Below the pieces are notes generated by a model. The model saw nothing but the letters and a program-made list of their open reading frames with translations, did not search any database and had not been told where the DNA came from. From Trema orientale (Eukaryota; Streptophyta; Magnoliopsida; Rosales; Cannabaceae), in the NCBI GenBank assembly GCA_002914845.1, contig JXTC01000282.1, positions 185,122 through 249,121 on the forward strand: a stretch of 64,000 nucleotides of DNA, written 5' to 3'. This document shows, piece after piece, positions 12,744-22,460 of this stretch. Every line of letters begins with the position of its first letter. Within the stretch, counting starts at the first letter, position 1. The position numbers and the translations under genes are program-made.

Positions 12744-13234
12744 TGTCTGCATGATATCTAATTCTTATTAAGATACAATATTGATTTAATCGATTGTTTA
12801 TTATTGTTATTACTTTTTTGTATTTTGAACTTTATATTAGATGTGCTATTTATTGGAATGGAATTTATTTTTCATTATACAAAAAGTTAAATAAGGTTGT
12901 TTTCAAATGTGTTTTAACTTTTAAATCACATTACATTCGGCAGATATCGTTTTGTCATTATTGTTATTATTTTCATAGTTCTTGTGCTTAAGATGGGAAT
13001 ATATCAATTGAGTCAGCTAATTGAGTACTGAAATCTCTTTGCATTGGTTTTTTTTTTTTCCTTTTTTTTTTTTTTTTTTTTTTTCCTGGATCCTTGCATA
13101 AGAAAGTTATTGTTCTTGTGTAACTCTCATTGTCACCAATGCTAGTTATGTGTTATACTAATCAATAAAAAATAAAAAAGCTATTGTCTGGTTATGGTTT
13201 GTCTACACAATTAAATTACCGATAATGACCCTTT

Positions 13235-13281
<47 letters not shown>

Positions 13282-15680
13282 GTTTTAATGGTTACGTCTT
13301 CATGAGTAATTATCATTAAAATACGTGTAATAATAATTTTATTATTTAAATTAAGATACTAGTAAGTTGACTTTCTAAAAAAGTTTTATAATATCAATGT
13401 TAATTAATTATAATAAATTTTATTGCCCAACTACCAATTTAATTAAAACTGTTAAATTTTCATCCAAAGGCTAAAAAAATAATAACCATCGATGGGTAAA
13501 TATAACGGTAACCATTGAAACATGACTCTTGATCACGTATTCTTGGATGGAATCATGGAACCACTCCTTAAACACAGTAAAATCCAAATTTAATTTTTTA
13601 AACATATTAAATTTACTAACTCAACTTCTAGGCCAAAATGTGGAACTATGAAATAATTGAAACTTATATATGTTAATGGTTACTGGTTAGACAAGTCCAA
13701 GTATCACATCAATGAAAAGTATTATTGTACTCTATGGGGTCACTGGGGTGGCGGGGCTGCTGCCTATTGGCTTTTTTACCCTTTCTACCTCAAGTCTAAA
13801 GTAGGTCACCCATCGATAATAAGCTAAAGAGATTCATACATTGTCAGGTGGAATGTGACTATGTAAGAACCTCCAATATATATATATATATATATATATA
13901 TGTACTCAGTCTCACACACCCATTTCGCAAAATTAGTGGGACCCCATTACGCTTCCATAATTCACAGTTTGAATGGTCAAGCTCCAAATAATTGGTGGTC
14001 ATGTAAAGCATTGGATTCCAACCCTTTTTCATTTGTATAATCCTTACTGCAAAACATAATTCACCCTTTCTTTTGTTTTTTTTTTTTCCCTTTCTCTTTT
14101 TTTTTTTATAATTATAATTATAGATTCTTTTACACTCTCTTTTATAAATGCCTCAACGCTGAAGTTTGTAAAATGAATTGAAAAGTGAATGAATTTTAGG
14201 ATTGGAAAATATAGGTCATAGAACAATAATAGCATAGTTAAATATTAAAAAAGTTGATAAAATTTAATAGTTGAAAAATACTTATTTTGTTGAAATGAGA
14301 AAACATTTCATATTATGTAAGTTTGATAAAATCTTATCAAAATATATAAATTCCCAATAATTTATTTTAGTGAATTATTTTCTATTCCTCCCACAAAATT
14401 TCCTTCAATTTTGCTTATTATCTATTCATTATGGGATCTGAAATTGGGAATCCATTTCGTCATGTTTGATTCTGAAAAATAAAAAATGTGGAATAATCTT
14501 GCATCATTAAGTTGTTTCAGAAAAGTTAGTTCACCAAATTTTATTCATCAATATGTAAATATAATGGAACTACTTAAAGTACTCGACAAATATTTTAGAT
14601 TAATGATTAATATATTAATATAATTTTGATATGATGTTTATTAATCGTGTTAAACAATCATTAAAAAAGAAAAAAATTACTCGGACCGAAAAAAAGAAAA
14701 AGAAGGACAATTTTTTTTGTTTCTTCGAGCATGGAGAGAATTAAAGATAAGTAAGAGGCATTATTCTTTAATTTCTTATTTTTCTTTTTCCCTTATGTAA
14801 AAATAAAATTATTGGTTTTGTTCAATTGGAAGAGCGTGATAATTATTCTCTGATCTAATGCACCCAAATTGTAAAAAAAGATATACATTGATATGGCTTT
14901 GGAGGAATACAATATTTGACTGATTATTTATTTAAGCACACCTAATTAAAATAAGTAAATGATAAATGAGGGAATGATGTGTCTGGACTTTGGAGCAATA
15001 AGTTGGTCGAAAAACAAACCTCGATTTTTTTTTTTCAAGTGACAATGATAATAATGGTTGTAATAGTAACACCGGCCCTAAGCCACAATAAAAGTTAAAA
15101 TGGTATAATGTGCTTAGTACTTGTCATGAATATTTAAAAAAAAAAATAGTTTTTTGGCTTATTTCTTTTCCATTAATGTGTTTACTTACGATATTGATGA
15201 TAGAGTGGAACAAATAATTAGAACAATCAAGAAAACAAATTATGAATTATCTCATTTCTAATGTTCCCCTTGGTTATGTTTTTCTTGGAAATGGAATACT
15301 GCACAAAAATATAACCTATATACTCTAAACAATAACTAAACGTAATACTCAGTAAAATGATATTTTAAACAATTTAAATTATGATAATAGAATATGTTTT
15401 GAAAAGTAATTCTTACCATTTTTCAAATTCTGTATAAAAATAGCGATTACACAATTATAAAACGACTTTTAAAATATGCTGATAAAAAATATCAACTTAC
15501 TAAATATTTTTCCCTCCATCTTTTTTCTCTTACCACTTTTAAAAATAAGTAATCCCAAAGAAAATCTTTACTCCAAACACCAAGCTTGGATAGCTTTAGC
15601 TAAGCTCTAACCATGGTTAAATTGGAACCCATTCCAACGTAGGGTTGTGGGTCAACAAGACAATAGAGTCAATTGACCTG
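12744..15680. other. Gene-free region upstream of the bHLH gene
   Basis: Holds a long TA microsatellite (about 13236-13278), a MITE (13279-13523), a second TA tract (about 13877-13901) and poly-T runs (13061-13084). No coding region is supported. The open frame at 14044-14235 (minus) is a translation of low-complexity sequence. Confidence 0.5.
13279..13523 (+). mobile_element. MITE, family A copy 1
   Basis: A 245-bp element sits next to a TA repeat. Its left end GAGGTTTTAATGGTTAC and reverse-complemented right end GTCATGTTTCAATGGTTACC are inverted repeats. The whole element aligns end to end with 24638-24883, sharing AAGTTGACTTTCTAAAAAAG, TTTTCATCCAA(A/C)GGCTAAAA and ACCATCGATGGGTAAATATA. 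Insertion into TA repeats suggests a TA-targeting (Stowaway-like) family, but the duplication cannot be resolved inside the microsatellite. Confidence 0.75.
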
Positions 15681-15687
15681 ACCCTCC

Positions 15688-15723
15688 AAACCCAAACCCA
15701 AACCCAAACCCAAACCCAAACCC
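15688..15723 (-). repeat. (AAACCC)6 telomere-like tract / G-quadruplex motif
   Basis: Six perfect AAACCC hexamers, about 300 bp upstream of the predicted transcription start of the bHLH gene. The minus strand is (GGGTTT)6, with six G3 runs spaced by three T, which meets the usual G-quadruplex pattern with room for register shifts. It is one T short of the plant telomere unit (TTTAGGG), so it is a variant tract and not a canonical interstitial telomere. It also generates the spurious VWVWVW open frame on the minus strand. Confidence 0.8.
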
Positions 15724-15869
15724 GGGTGATGTAATGATAAAACAACCCGCGGTGGTCGACGGAGGGAGAGAGAGGAAAGCTCAAAGGCGCTATTCTCACT
15801 CGGCTGTGCCCTTCATCATTGTTCACTAATATCTTGCGTGCACTCCTCACTCCATCACGCACGTACCAA

Positions 15870-16048
15870 CGAACCCCCCCCCTTTATTTTCTCTCTCTCT
15901 CTTTTTTTTTTTTTATTTTTTAAATGTAGCCTCTTTTTCTGGTTTTCTTTTTAATTTAGTCCTCCAACCAGGGACATTTCCGTCATATTAGCTTCTATAT
16001 AGCCTCACCGTCCGTGCACTCTCCAAGTTTCGCCTTTGATTTTCACTC
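15870..16048 (+). promoter_or_regulatory. Core promoter and start region of the bHLH gene
   Basis: CTATATAG at 15995-16002 is a good plant TATA box. A transcription start would be expected about 25-35 bases downstream (about 16025-16035), just before the pyrimidine-rich (CT)n tract at 16046-16070 that is usual in plant leaders. A C8 run (15874-15881) and T/A tracts lie upstream. The position is inferred; no transcript data are available. Confidence 0.6.
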
Positions 16049-16712
16049 TCTCTCTCTCTCTCTCTCTCTGGTTCTTCGTCTTCTTCTTCCCCCAAAAAAG
16101 CCTTATTTCTTCTGATTGTGCTTCGTGTCCTCCGATCTGGGTCCTCTTCTTCTTCTTATTCCATACCACGCTTTTTGGGTTTCTCTGCGGATCGAGCAAT
16201 TGTTGGGGCCGAGGGAGTTAGTTTCTCGCTCTGTTATTGGGTTTTCCTTTCTTCTTCACTGTAAGTTGCAGCTTCTTTGATGATCCCTTGCTCTCTCCAT
16301 TTGTTTTAGCTTAGTTTTCCTTTATGGGTTTTTGTTTTTCTGAATGATTGTTTAGATTTTATATTCAAGATATATAAATCTTTGAGTTTGATTTTTAGCT
16401 TTTAGTGCTTTTTTTTTTCGGTATAATTCTTTGAATCTTTTCTCTCTGAGTTTGTTCTTCATATTTTTTAACACCCTTTTGTTGTATCATGGTTACGAAT
16501 GTTCATTTTCATTTTCACTAAGAAAAATGGGCTAATTGAGCCATAGATCTCTATGTATTGAGCTCAATATTTGGTACTATTGGTCTGTGAATTGAAATTG
16601 TTATCTCTAATACTGTTTAGGATTTCGCTGCAGGGTACTTTGAATAGGTTTGGGCAGAAGGAGCAGTGGTGGAGATCTGTTTATTTTGTATTGTGGGTGT
16701 GAACAGAACAGC

Positions 16713-16793
16713 ATGCGGTGGTGGATGACTCTGTCTGTTGATGTTTTCCGCAAAGTCATCTCTCTGAACCTGTATTGTAGAGTTATTCTGTAA
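16713..16793 (+). CDS. Upstream ORF 1 (26 codons)
   Basis: ATG at 16713 opens a 26-codon frame beginning MRWWMTLSVDVF and ending at TAA 16791-16793, in the second leader exon. It ends well before the conserved uORF, so ribosomes would have to reinitiate or leaky-scan past it. A second ATG lies at codon 5, and an overlapping nine-codon ORF (MFSAKSSL) starts at 16741 in another frame. I do not recognise the peptide, and whether it is conserved is unknown. Confidence 0.5.
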   Translation: MRWWMTLSVDVFRKVISLNLYCRVIL

Positions 16794-16859
16794 TTTCATC
16801 TTTTCTAATTTGAGCCCGTTTACAAGTTTCTCAAACCATTTTTACTGCCTTCTTCTCAC

Positions 16860-16913
16860 ATGGGGTCCAGATTTTTTGTCGTTGTTCCTTGCTACGTCCG
16901 GCAGATTAGCTGA
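16860..16913 (+). CDS. Upstream ORF 2 (17 codons)
   Basis: A short leader ORF from ATG 16860 to TGA 16911-16913, encoding MGSRFFVVVPCYVRQIS. It lies 263 bases before the conserved uORF and is not in an intron as drawn. It resembles no peptide I know, and its likely role is only to reduce scanning to later starts. Confidence 0.45.
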   Translation: MGSRFFVVVPCYVRQIS

Positions 16914-17176
16914 ACTTAGCAAACCTTTTCTCCTTTTTTAAGTTTTGTTAGCTTATTGCTTAATACAGAGCCTTTTCTTTTGCTTAAGTTCCCTTCTGGA
17001 TCGTTTTCTATTTAGTTCTTGGTGGTAAATTCTCTCTTTTGGAACTTGGATCTCGACGGGTTCGTCTCCTCGTCCGATTTAGTCTGAGTTCTGATTTGCG
17101 TCTTGCCAAGTTTTAGAAGTATTGTCCTTGGAAGATTGTGTTTTCTCCTCGTATTGAAGGGTTTTGGGAAGTAGTG

Positions 17177-17526
17177 ATGGTGTGCCAAGCAGCGAGCCAA
17201 ACCAGATTTCGGGCATTAAAACACGAAAGTGGGATTGCTGGGAGTGCCACCATTATAGTTAGAGTTATAGCATGCTTTCAACCTCTCCAGGATTGCCAGG
17301 TTAGTGTCAAAAGATAATTCTTTTTACATTGCATTGCTTAAAGAAGGAGAAATAGATGTGCTGGATTGTTTTATTGTAAATTCGTTTGTTCATAGTCAGA
17401 TGATTCCTTGCTGTACTTTATTGTTGAAGGTGTTTTTGGGAAAGCGAATATGATTCCTGTTGCTTCTGTTTCTTGAATGTTTTACAGGCTGAGTATTTCC
17501 GTCATTTGCTAAAACCTGTTACGTAG
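17177..17526 (+). CDS. SAC51-family conserved-peptide uORF (53 aa, spliced)
   Basis: Joining 17177-17299 (41 codons) to 17488-17526 (12 codons plus TAG) gives a 53-residue peptide that starts MVCQAASQTRFRALKHES, continues with IVRVIACFQPLQDCQ and ends AEYFRHLLKPVT. This is the conserved upstream peptide of the SAC51/SACL bHLH genes (bHLH142-145), and 53 residues is the length I recall for the Arabidopsis SAC51 uORF. In that family the peptide represses translation of the bHLH ORF and thermospermine relieves the repression, linking the gene to xylem differentiation downstream of ACL5. The intron is in phase 0 after Gln41. Without splicing the frame would read VSVKR and stop at 17315-17317. The uORF ends 241 genomic bases before the main ATG. 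Confidence 0.93.
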
Positions 17527-17767
17527 ATAAAGTTTACGCTTTTGTGTTCAAGACTTCAAGTTAACCTGGAGTGTTTTAGTTATTTTCTTTTGTTGGTCAA
17601 AGAACGAGAGATTAATCGGCTAATCTAGTTGTACATACTCCCTCTGGTACGTTTTATCTTCCATCCAAGGAAACCTATTTATTGTTTGTCTTTATCAATT
17701 CTGTAAGTTGTGAGCTTATGTTATTTATGGGTTACACGATCATTGTATAGGTAATTGTTTTAGTTGG

Positions 17768-18844
17768 ATGGGTCAAGATTGCGGAACTTGGAATCCTCAG
17801 TTGCACTTTAATTGGCAATCACCCTATTTCAATCCCTCGGGTGCCCCTGCGGACTTGGGCCTCTCTGGATATATGAACCCGGGCACAAATATGGTATCCA
17901 TGAATGGTACTTTGCCGGCATACAAATTGTCGGAGGCTGCTAATTTGCAGGTTGGCCAAGCAGGTGAACCTCATGGTTGGTTTTATTGTTTTCCCCGCTT
18001 CAGCCAGGCCGTCGTGCCTGCTCCGACCTCCATTCTCAAGGAGAAACTTCCTGCCTGTCTTCATGGAAGTTGTAGGGAGATCCTGAAACCAAATTTAGAA
18101 TCTGGATGTGCTCAAAAGAGATTGTGTGTTGTTGATCAATCGGGAGATCAAACGACTTTAATTTTCAGTTCTGCTAATGGGGCTTCTGTTCACTGCCTTG
18201 CGTCCTGGCTGCAGAACCCCATCGGTGCTTACAATTTGACTGGGGAAAATGATGGAACTGAACGAGTCTTGAAAAATCTCTCTGAACCAGTTTTAACCAA
18301 TGAATATAATGAAAACAATGTAACTGGCATGGAAAGTGAGATGCATGAAGACACAGAAGAACTTGATGCCTTGCTTTACTCGGATGATGATGATACCACG
18401 GAGGATGATGAAGTAACCAGCACAGGTCATTCACCGAGTACAATGACAGCACATGATATACAAGATTGGTTTGAAGGAAGCACAGATGAAGTTGCTAGTT
18501 GTGCTGGAACTGCTAAAAAGCGGAAGCATTTTGATGGTGGTTATGATGCAAAACCGTCGCTTATGGACACTGCAAGTTCTGCCAAACCTAATAGATCCCT
18601 TGAGTTAGAGGATGATGCAGAATCTAGTTGTGCCAACAACAGAAGTTCTGAGTCGAGAGAACTGGATTTCTCGTCCAGCAACAAGAAGATTAGAAAGGAA
18701 AAGATTCGGGAAACTGTTAGCATTCTGCAAAGCATAATTCCTGATGGGAAGGGCAAGGATGCAATTGTGGTCCTCGATGAAGCTATCCAATACTTAAAAT
18801 TATTAAAGCTCAAGGCTAAAGCTCTTAGGTTTGATTCTCTCTGA
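17768..18844 (+). CDS. SAC51-like: SAC51-like atypical bHLH transcription regulator
   Basis: A single-exon ORF of 358 residues. The N-terminus MGQDCGTWNPQLHFNWQSP resembles SACL1/SACL2 (bHLH143/145) proteins. A family-type acidic box lies at about 193-216 (HEDTEELDALLYSDDDD), a basic KKRK patch at 250-253, and the helix-loop-helix at about 308-352 (RKEKIRETVSILQSIIPDG loop, then KDAIVVLDEAIQYLKLLK). The basic region lacks the His-Glu-Arg triad needed for E-box contact, so the protein probably acts by dimerising with other bHLH factors, as reported for the SAC51 group. Expression should be controlled mainly at translation by the conserved uORF upstream. The start is chosen because it is the first ATG after the uORF that opens a long frame, with family-like sequence from residue 1. 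Which of the four family members it matches cannot be settled by eye. Confidence 0.92.
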   Translation: MGQDCGTWNPQLHFNWQSPYFNPSGAPADLGLSGYMNPGTNMVSMNGTLPAYKLSEAANLQVGQAGEPHGWFYCFPRFSQAVVPAPTSILKEKLPACLHGSCREILKPNLESGCAQKRLCVVDQSGDQTTLIFSSANGASVHCLASWLQNPIGAYNLTGENDGTERVLKNLSEPVLTNEYNENNVTGMESEMHEDTEELDALLYSDDDDTTEDDEVTSTGHSPSTMTAHDIQDWFEGSTDEVASCAGTAKKRKHFDGGYDAKPSLMDTASSAKPNRSLELEDDAESSCANNRSSESRELDFSSSNKKIRKEKIRETVSILQSIIPDGKGKDAIVVLDEAIQYLKLLKLKAKALRFDSL

Positions 18845-19560
18845 GCTCCAGTACGTTTGTGTGATAGTGCCTTGTACTTTTATCTTTGACATTAGCAGTT
18901 CTTGTCCATTTACAAGTCCACAAATGGAGCATGCTCACAATAAGTTGGGTACATATCAATCACCTGTAGACACGAGTTTCCAGTTTTAGATGATGAGATA
19001 CGCCGTATGCGATTGGTAAAGAGCAATGGGACTTCAATGATCAGATTAGATTGGGACTTCACCAGCTCTGGCTTTGATCACAAATCGAGTTAGACTAGAA
19101 CGATATTTGTTCTATGTTCTGATAGAGGGTGGTGATCATTTCTTTAGTCTCTGTCCGAGGGTTGAAGAGAAAGTTACACTTGCACTTGTGCATGGAATGT
19201 GGTTCTACGGTCGAAAAAGATTGGTGTAAATCAAAGAGGAGAGAGTGGTCAGTGGTGCACGCCCCCCTCCTTTGCTGTCTTGGGGCCCTCATCATTCCCT
19301 TTCTTTCACCCTTTTGGTATTTTCTTGTCTAATCCATCGTTTTCTTCTTTTTTCCTTTTGTGGGGTTCTCTTGTTCTTCTGATGTATCAAAACTTTGCAC
19401 GAGTGAAGCTGCTTTCCTCTCTCCATCATACAACTTGTGAAGGGTCCCAAGTTTCGGATCCCCATTTTTATGCTTCACAGCCTTGCTCTTCTCACCTGGT
19501 TGCTAGCCATTTTAGTGCAAGAACAAAACCAAGGGAATCTCGTTGATTGTAATATTTTTT
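18845..19560 (+). other. Probable 3' UTR of the bHLH gene
   Basis: Sequence after the TGA at 18842-18844 is less AT-rich than the intergenic DNA and holds T-rich stretches. A likely polyadenylation region is GATTGTAATATTTTTTAG near 19547-19562, though the end could lie as far as about 19800. Open frames at 19129-19546 have no recognisable domain and are probably untranslated. Confidence 0.45.
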
Positions 19561-19676
19561 AGTTTGGTTGCTGGAAAACTCGTATGATATATGTTTGTAC
19601 CCAAGGATATGGATATTATTATTGTTGTTTGGTAACATCTTGGTTCTTGGTTCTTGTGTTTTATCTGTTCTTAGTT

Positions 19677-19731
19677 CTCGAGCGTTTGGTTTTGTTAAAG
19701 TTGATGAGCGTTTGGTTTTGTTAAAGTTGAT
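19677..19731. repeat. 27-bp tandem duplication
   Basis: GAGCGTTTGGTTTTGTTAAA followed by GTTGAT occurs twice in tandem with a period of about 27, just beyond the likely 3' end of the bHLH gene. No function is visible. Confidence 0.8.
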
Positions 19732-19799
19732 AATCTTTTCTTCGTTGGGGGTGATTTAATTCGCATTGACATTGTCTTTATCTCTGGCGGTATGTCTCT

Positions 19800-22460
19800 G
19801 TACTTACGTCGCATGCACGCATTTATTGTATGAAACAGCGATGTATTTTCAATTTTGTTATTACTTTTGCCGCTCTTTGAATTGTTGTAAAAAAAAAAGA
19901 AGGAAAGAAAGACAATGGATATGATCCTGACAGCTTGGTGAGGGGACCACACCACTGCATTATTAGTGTTGTGAGAGAAAGCATTAATGCATGAGACGCA
20001 CGAGTAGGAAAGTAGTCGAAGCGTGTAAGTCCAAACTCCAAGTAGAAATTAAGTATATGCATAGCCGTATTCCACTTAGAAAAAGAATAATGAAAAAGAA
20101 AAAAAGGAAAAAAACATCACCGTGTATGAAAATTAGTAATTGCTACTATATAAATAACACACTTAAGCTAACTGGCAACTAGAATTACTTGGGTAACAAA
20201 CTTACCTCTAACGTTGAGGTAAAATTGGATGACACTGTTAAGGTAATATTTGGAGTCATCCAGTTTACTTTACTGGTTAATATTTAGGGAAGCTCATTTT
20301 AAGTAGATATTGTAAGATTGCCTCTCTATGATTAAATATTTAGCAAAGCTCAACATCTCTATGAACTCTCGCCGCAAAAGTCTAAGCTTTTCGATCATAG
20401 AAGTGAAAGCCTCGAATCCATCTAGTTAACCGGTTCAATCGAATTCAAAACCATAATAGAGTGTTCTAGTGGGGAAGTAGAATCTCACATTACACCAGTG
20501 ATGTTAAGCGGACTTGACCCCTAAAAGAGAGGAATTAGTAAAGGAAACATGATGTGTGGCTGTGGGTATAATAGAATCTAATAAAAATTTGATTTGATAA
20601 TATGGTAACATCGGCTTCTAACTATAACATTTCCCTAATTTATTTGGTTTTACATACTCATGCACTTGGAAAAGAATAAAATTGAAATGAAAGAGGCTTT
20701 TCTATTACTATGATTTAGCTTTGAAGTTTAAGCTGAGATTTCTTATTGGAAGCGTTACAGGGAATTTCACTAAGTTGCCCTTTATGAAAGAAAAAGGTGC
20801 TTGTTTAGTTTAGCTTTATCATTGGAAAAAGATACCAACAACTTTTCTCACCAGTTCATTTTGAAGGGAGAATAATAGGTAGGGGGGTTGGAGAGGAATA
20901 TATTCTGGCTGGATTTGCATTTGGGAGTATTCAAAATGATTTTCAGTTCAATGTGTTTTCTCATTCTTGGCACAATAATAACACAAAAATACTTCATCCA
21001 ATTGTGGTGTTGTTTCATGGGAGTTTTTAAAAAGCAAGTGTATCATATTTTGAGAATGGAATTTGCAACTTTTGTCACGCATGAGATAAAATCCATGTCT
21101 TTCTCCTTATGTGTAAGAAATTATTTGATTCGCAAATAAAGATATAGGAGGTGGTCCTAATGTCAACTTGACGAGTTAGACGTGTTTCGTCCAAATACTT
21201 TTTAACGTTACCTAACCTATAAGTTAGATTAGGGAATGTCCCCCTTTTTTTTCCTTTTTCTCTTTTGTTGCTGATAAGTTAACTTTCTTTTTTTTTTTCC
21301 CCTTCTTGAAAACGTGATTACCAACTTATTCTATTACATTTTATTTTTATTTAATTTAGTAGTATGTTATGTTTCAAATTATATATCATTTTACAAGAGA
21401 AAAAAAAAAAAAGGTGGGCTTGGGTCTTTAGATTGTTGCAGGGGAATTCAAGAAATAATGGAAAGATTTACGAGGGCCGATTCTTTTGATTTTGTGGAAT
21501 TAAGAAATGCCAGATTGCCATTTTGGAGTACATGAATTTTTATTTATTTATTTATTTTTATTTTAGCTAGAATTGCTATGCATGCATTACCGGAGTTAGT
21601 GGTTAAATGTCTTATAGTCGGGCATTATCAATTTTGATCATTTTTTAATACATGTAATGATTAAAGAGATAACTTATAAACCATTTACAAAACTAAAACT
21701 TTTATTGCTATGTTATTTAATGAAAATTTCAGAGTTCCAAAATTACCCTCAGTTGAAAATAAAGGAGGTGGCGCTGGGAAGGTGGCCGACCATGTTTGAC
21801 TAGGATTGAAAATGTTTAACTATGGTCGAATGCTGGTTGAAAATTTTGACTGATAGCTTTGACCACAGTCAAAAATTGGGGTCGAAATTTTCTAGCCGCC
21901 GGTCGAAAATGGATCGGAACAACAAGAAGAGACAGCAGAACAAGTTCGACCACGGTCAAAATTTTACAGCTCTAGTCGAGCGGAGGTGCCGTCGGGGTCG
22001 GAAAAGGGACCGGCAGTTGTGATAGAAGTAGTTTAGAGATTGTTGAAGAAGAATGTATTTTAGGGTTTATTAGGGAATATGGTATTCAAGTAATTTTATA
22101 TGTGTGACATGACAATGAGGGTTAGTTTTGAAAACATTTATGGGTGAGTCCCTCGTTTCATTATAAGAGATTAATAGACCCTTGATGTAAACTCCCCCTT
22201 ATCGTTATAGTTGTTTCCGTATTTAAATACCAAATTATGTTAGAAATTTGCATCTTGTACCTGTTTTTATATCTTATTTTAATAAATATTTGTTTTTAAT
22301 TTTTCTTTGAAAAATACTCATTTTATGGTATATATTTCATGTACAAAATATGAGTGTTATATATTTACAAAGTAAATTTTTACCTATGAGATATACATTT
22401 CATATGTAAAATACGAACGGTATACATTACAATGTAAATGTTTACCATAGTTTATATTTT
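19800..22460. other. Gene-free region between the bHLH gene and the 22-kb repeats
   Basis: No gene is supported. The 21720-22020 segment is richer in G+C and carries many TTGAC/GGTCAA motifs, including the perfect palindrome-like TTTGACCACAGTCAAA at 21858-21873. Its open frame (21822-22022) is Arg/Lys-rich without a known domain. At 22320-22440 there is TATACATTTCATATGTAAAA-type sequence that recurs at about 23805-23870, on the other side of the 22461-23664 repeat. Confidence 0.45.

Larger units (their letters stand above)
16030..17767 (+). promoter_or_regulatory. Long, intron-containing 5' leader of the bHLH gene
   Basis: The leader has two clear introns and possibly a third. Intron 1 is 16261-16633 (GTAAGT donor, GCTGCAG acceptor). 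Intron 2 is 17300-17487 (CAG/GTTAGT donor, TTTACAG acceptor) and splits the conserved upstream ORF. A possible intron 3 is 17647-17750 (CTG/GTACGT to TTGTATAG). Upstream ORFs lie at 16713-16793, 16741-16767, 16860-16913 and 17177-17526. Exon 1 has no ATG. The arrangement matches SAC51-family genes, in which translation of the main ORF is held down by upstream ORFs and relieved by thermospermine. That regulation is family knowledge, not something shown here. Confidence 0.75.

Noticed and set aside
15617-15862. Minus-strand frame with VWVWVWVWVW
   Set aside because: It is the translation of the (GGGTTT)6 tract and flanking promoter DNA.
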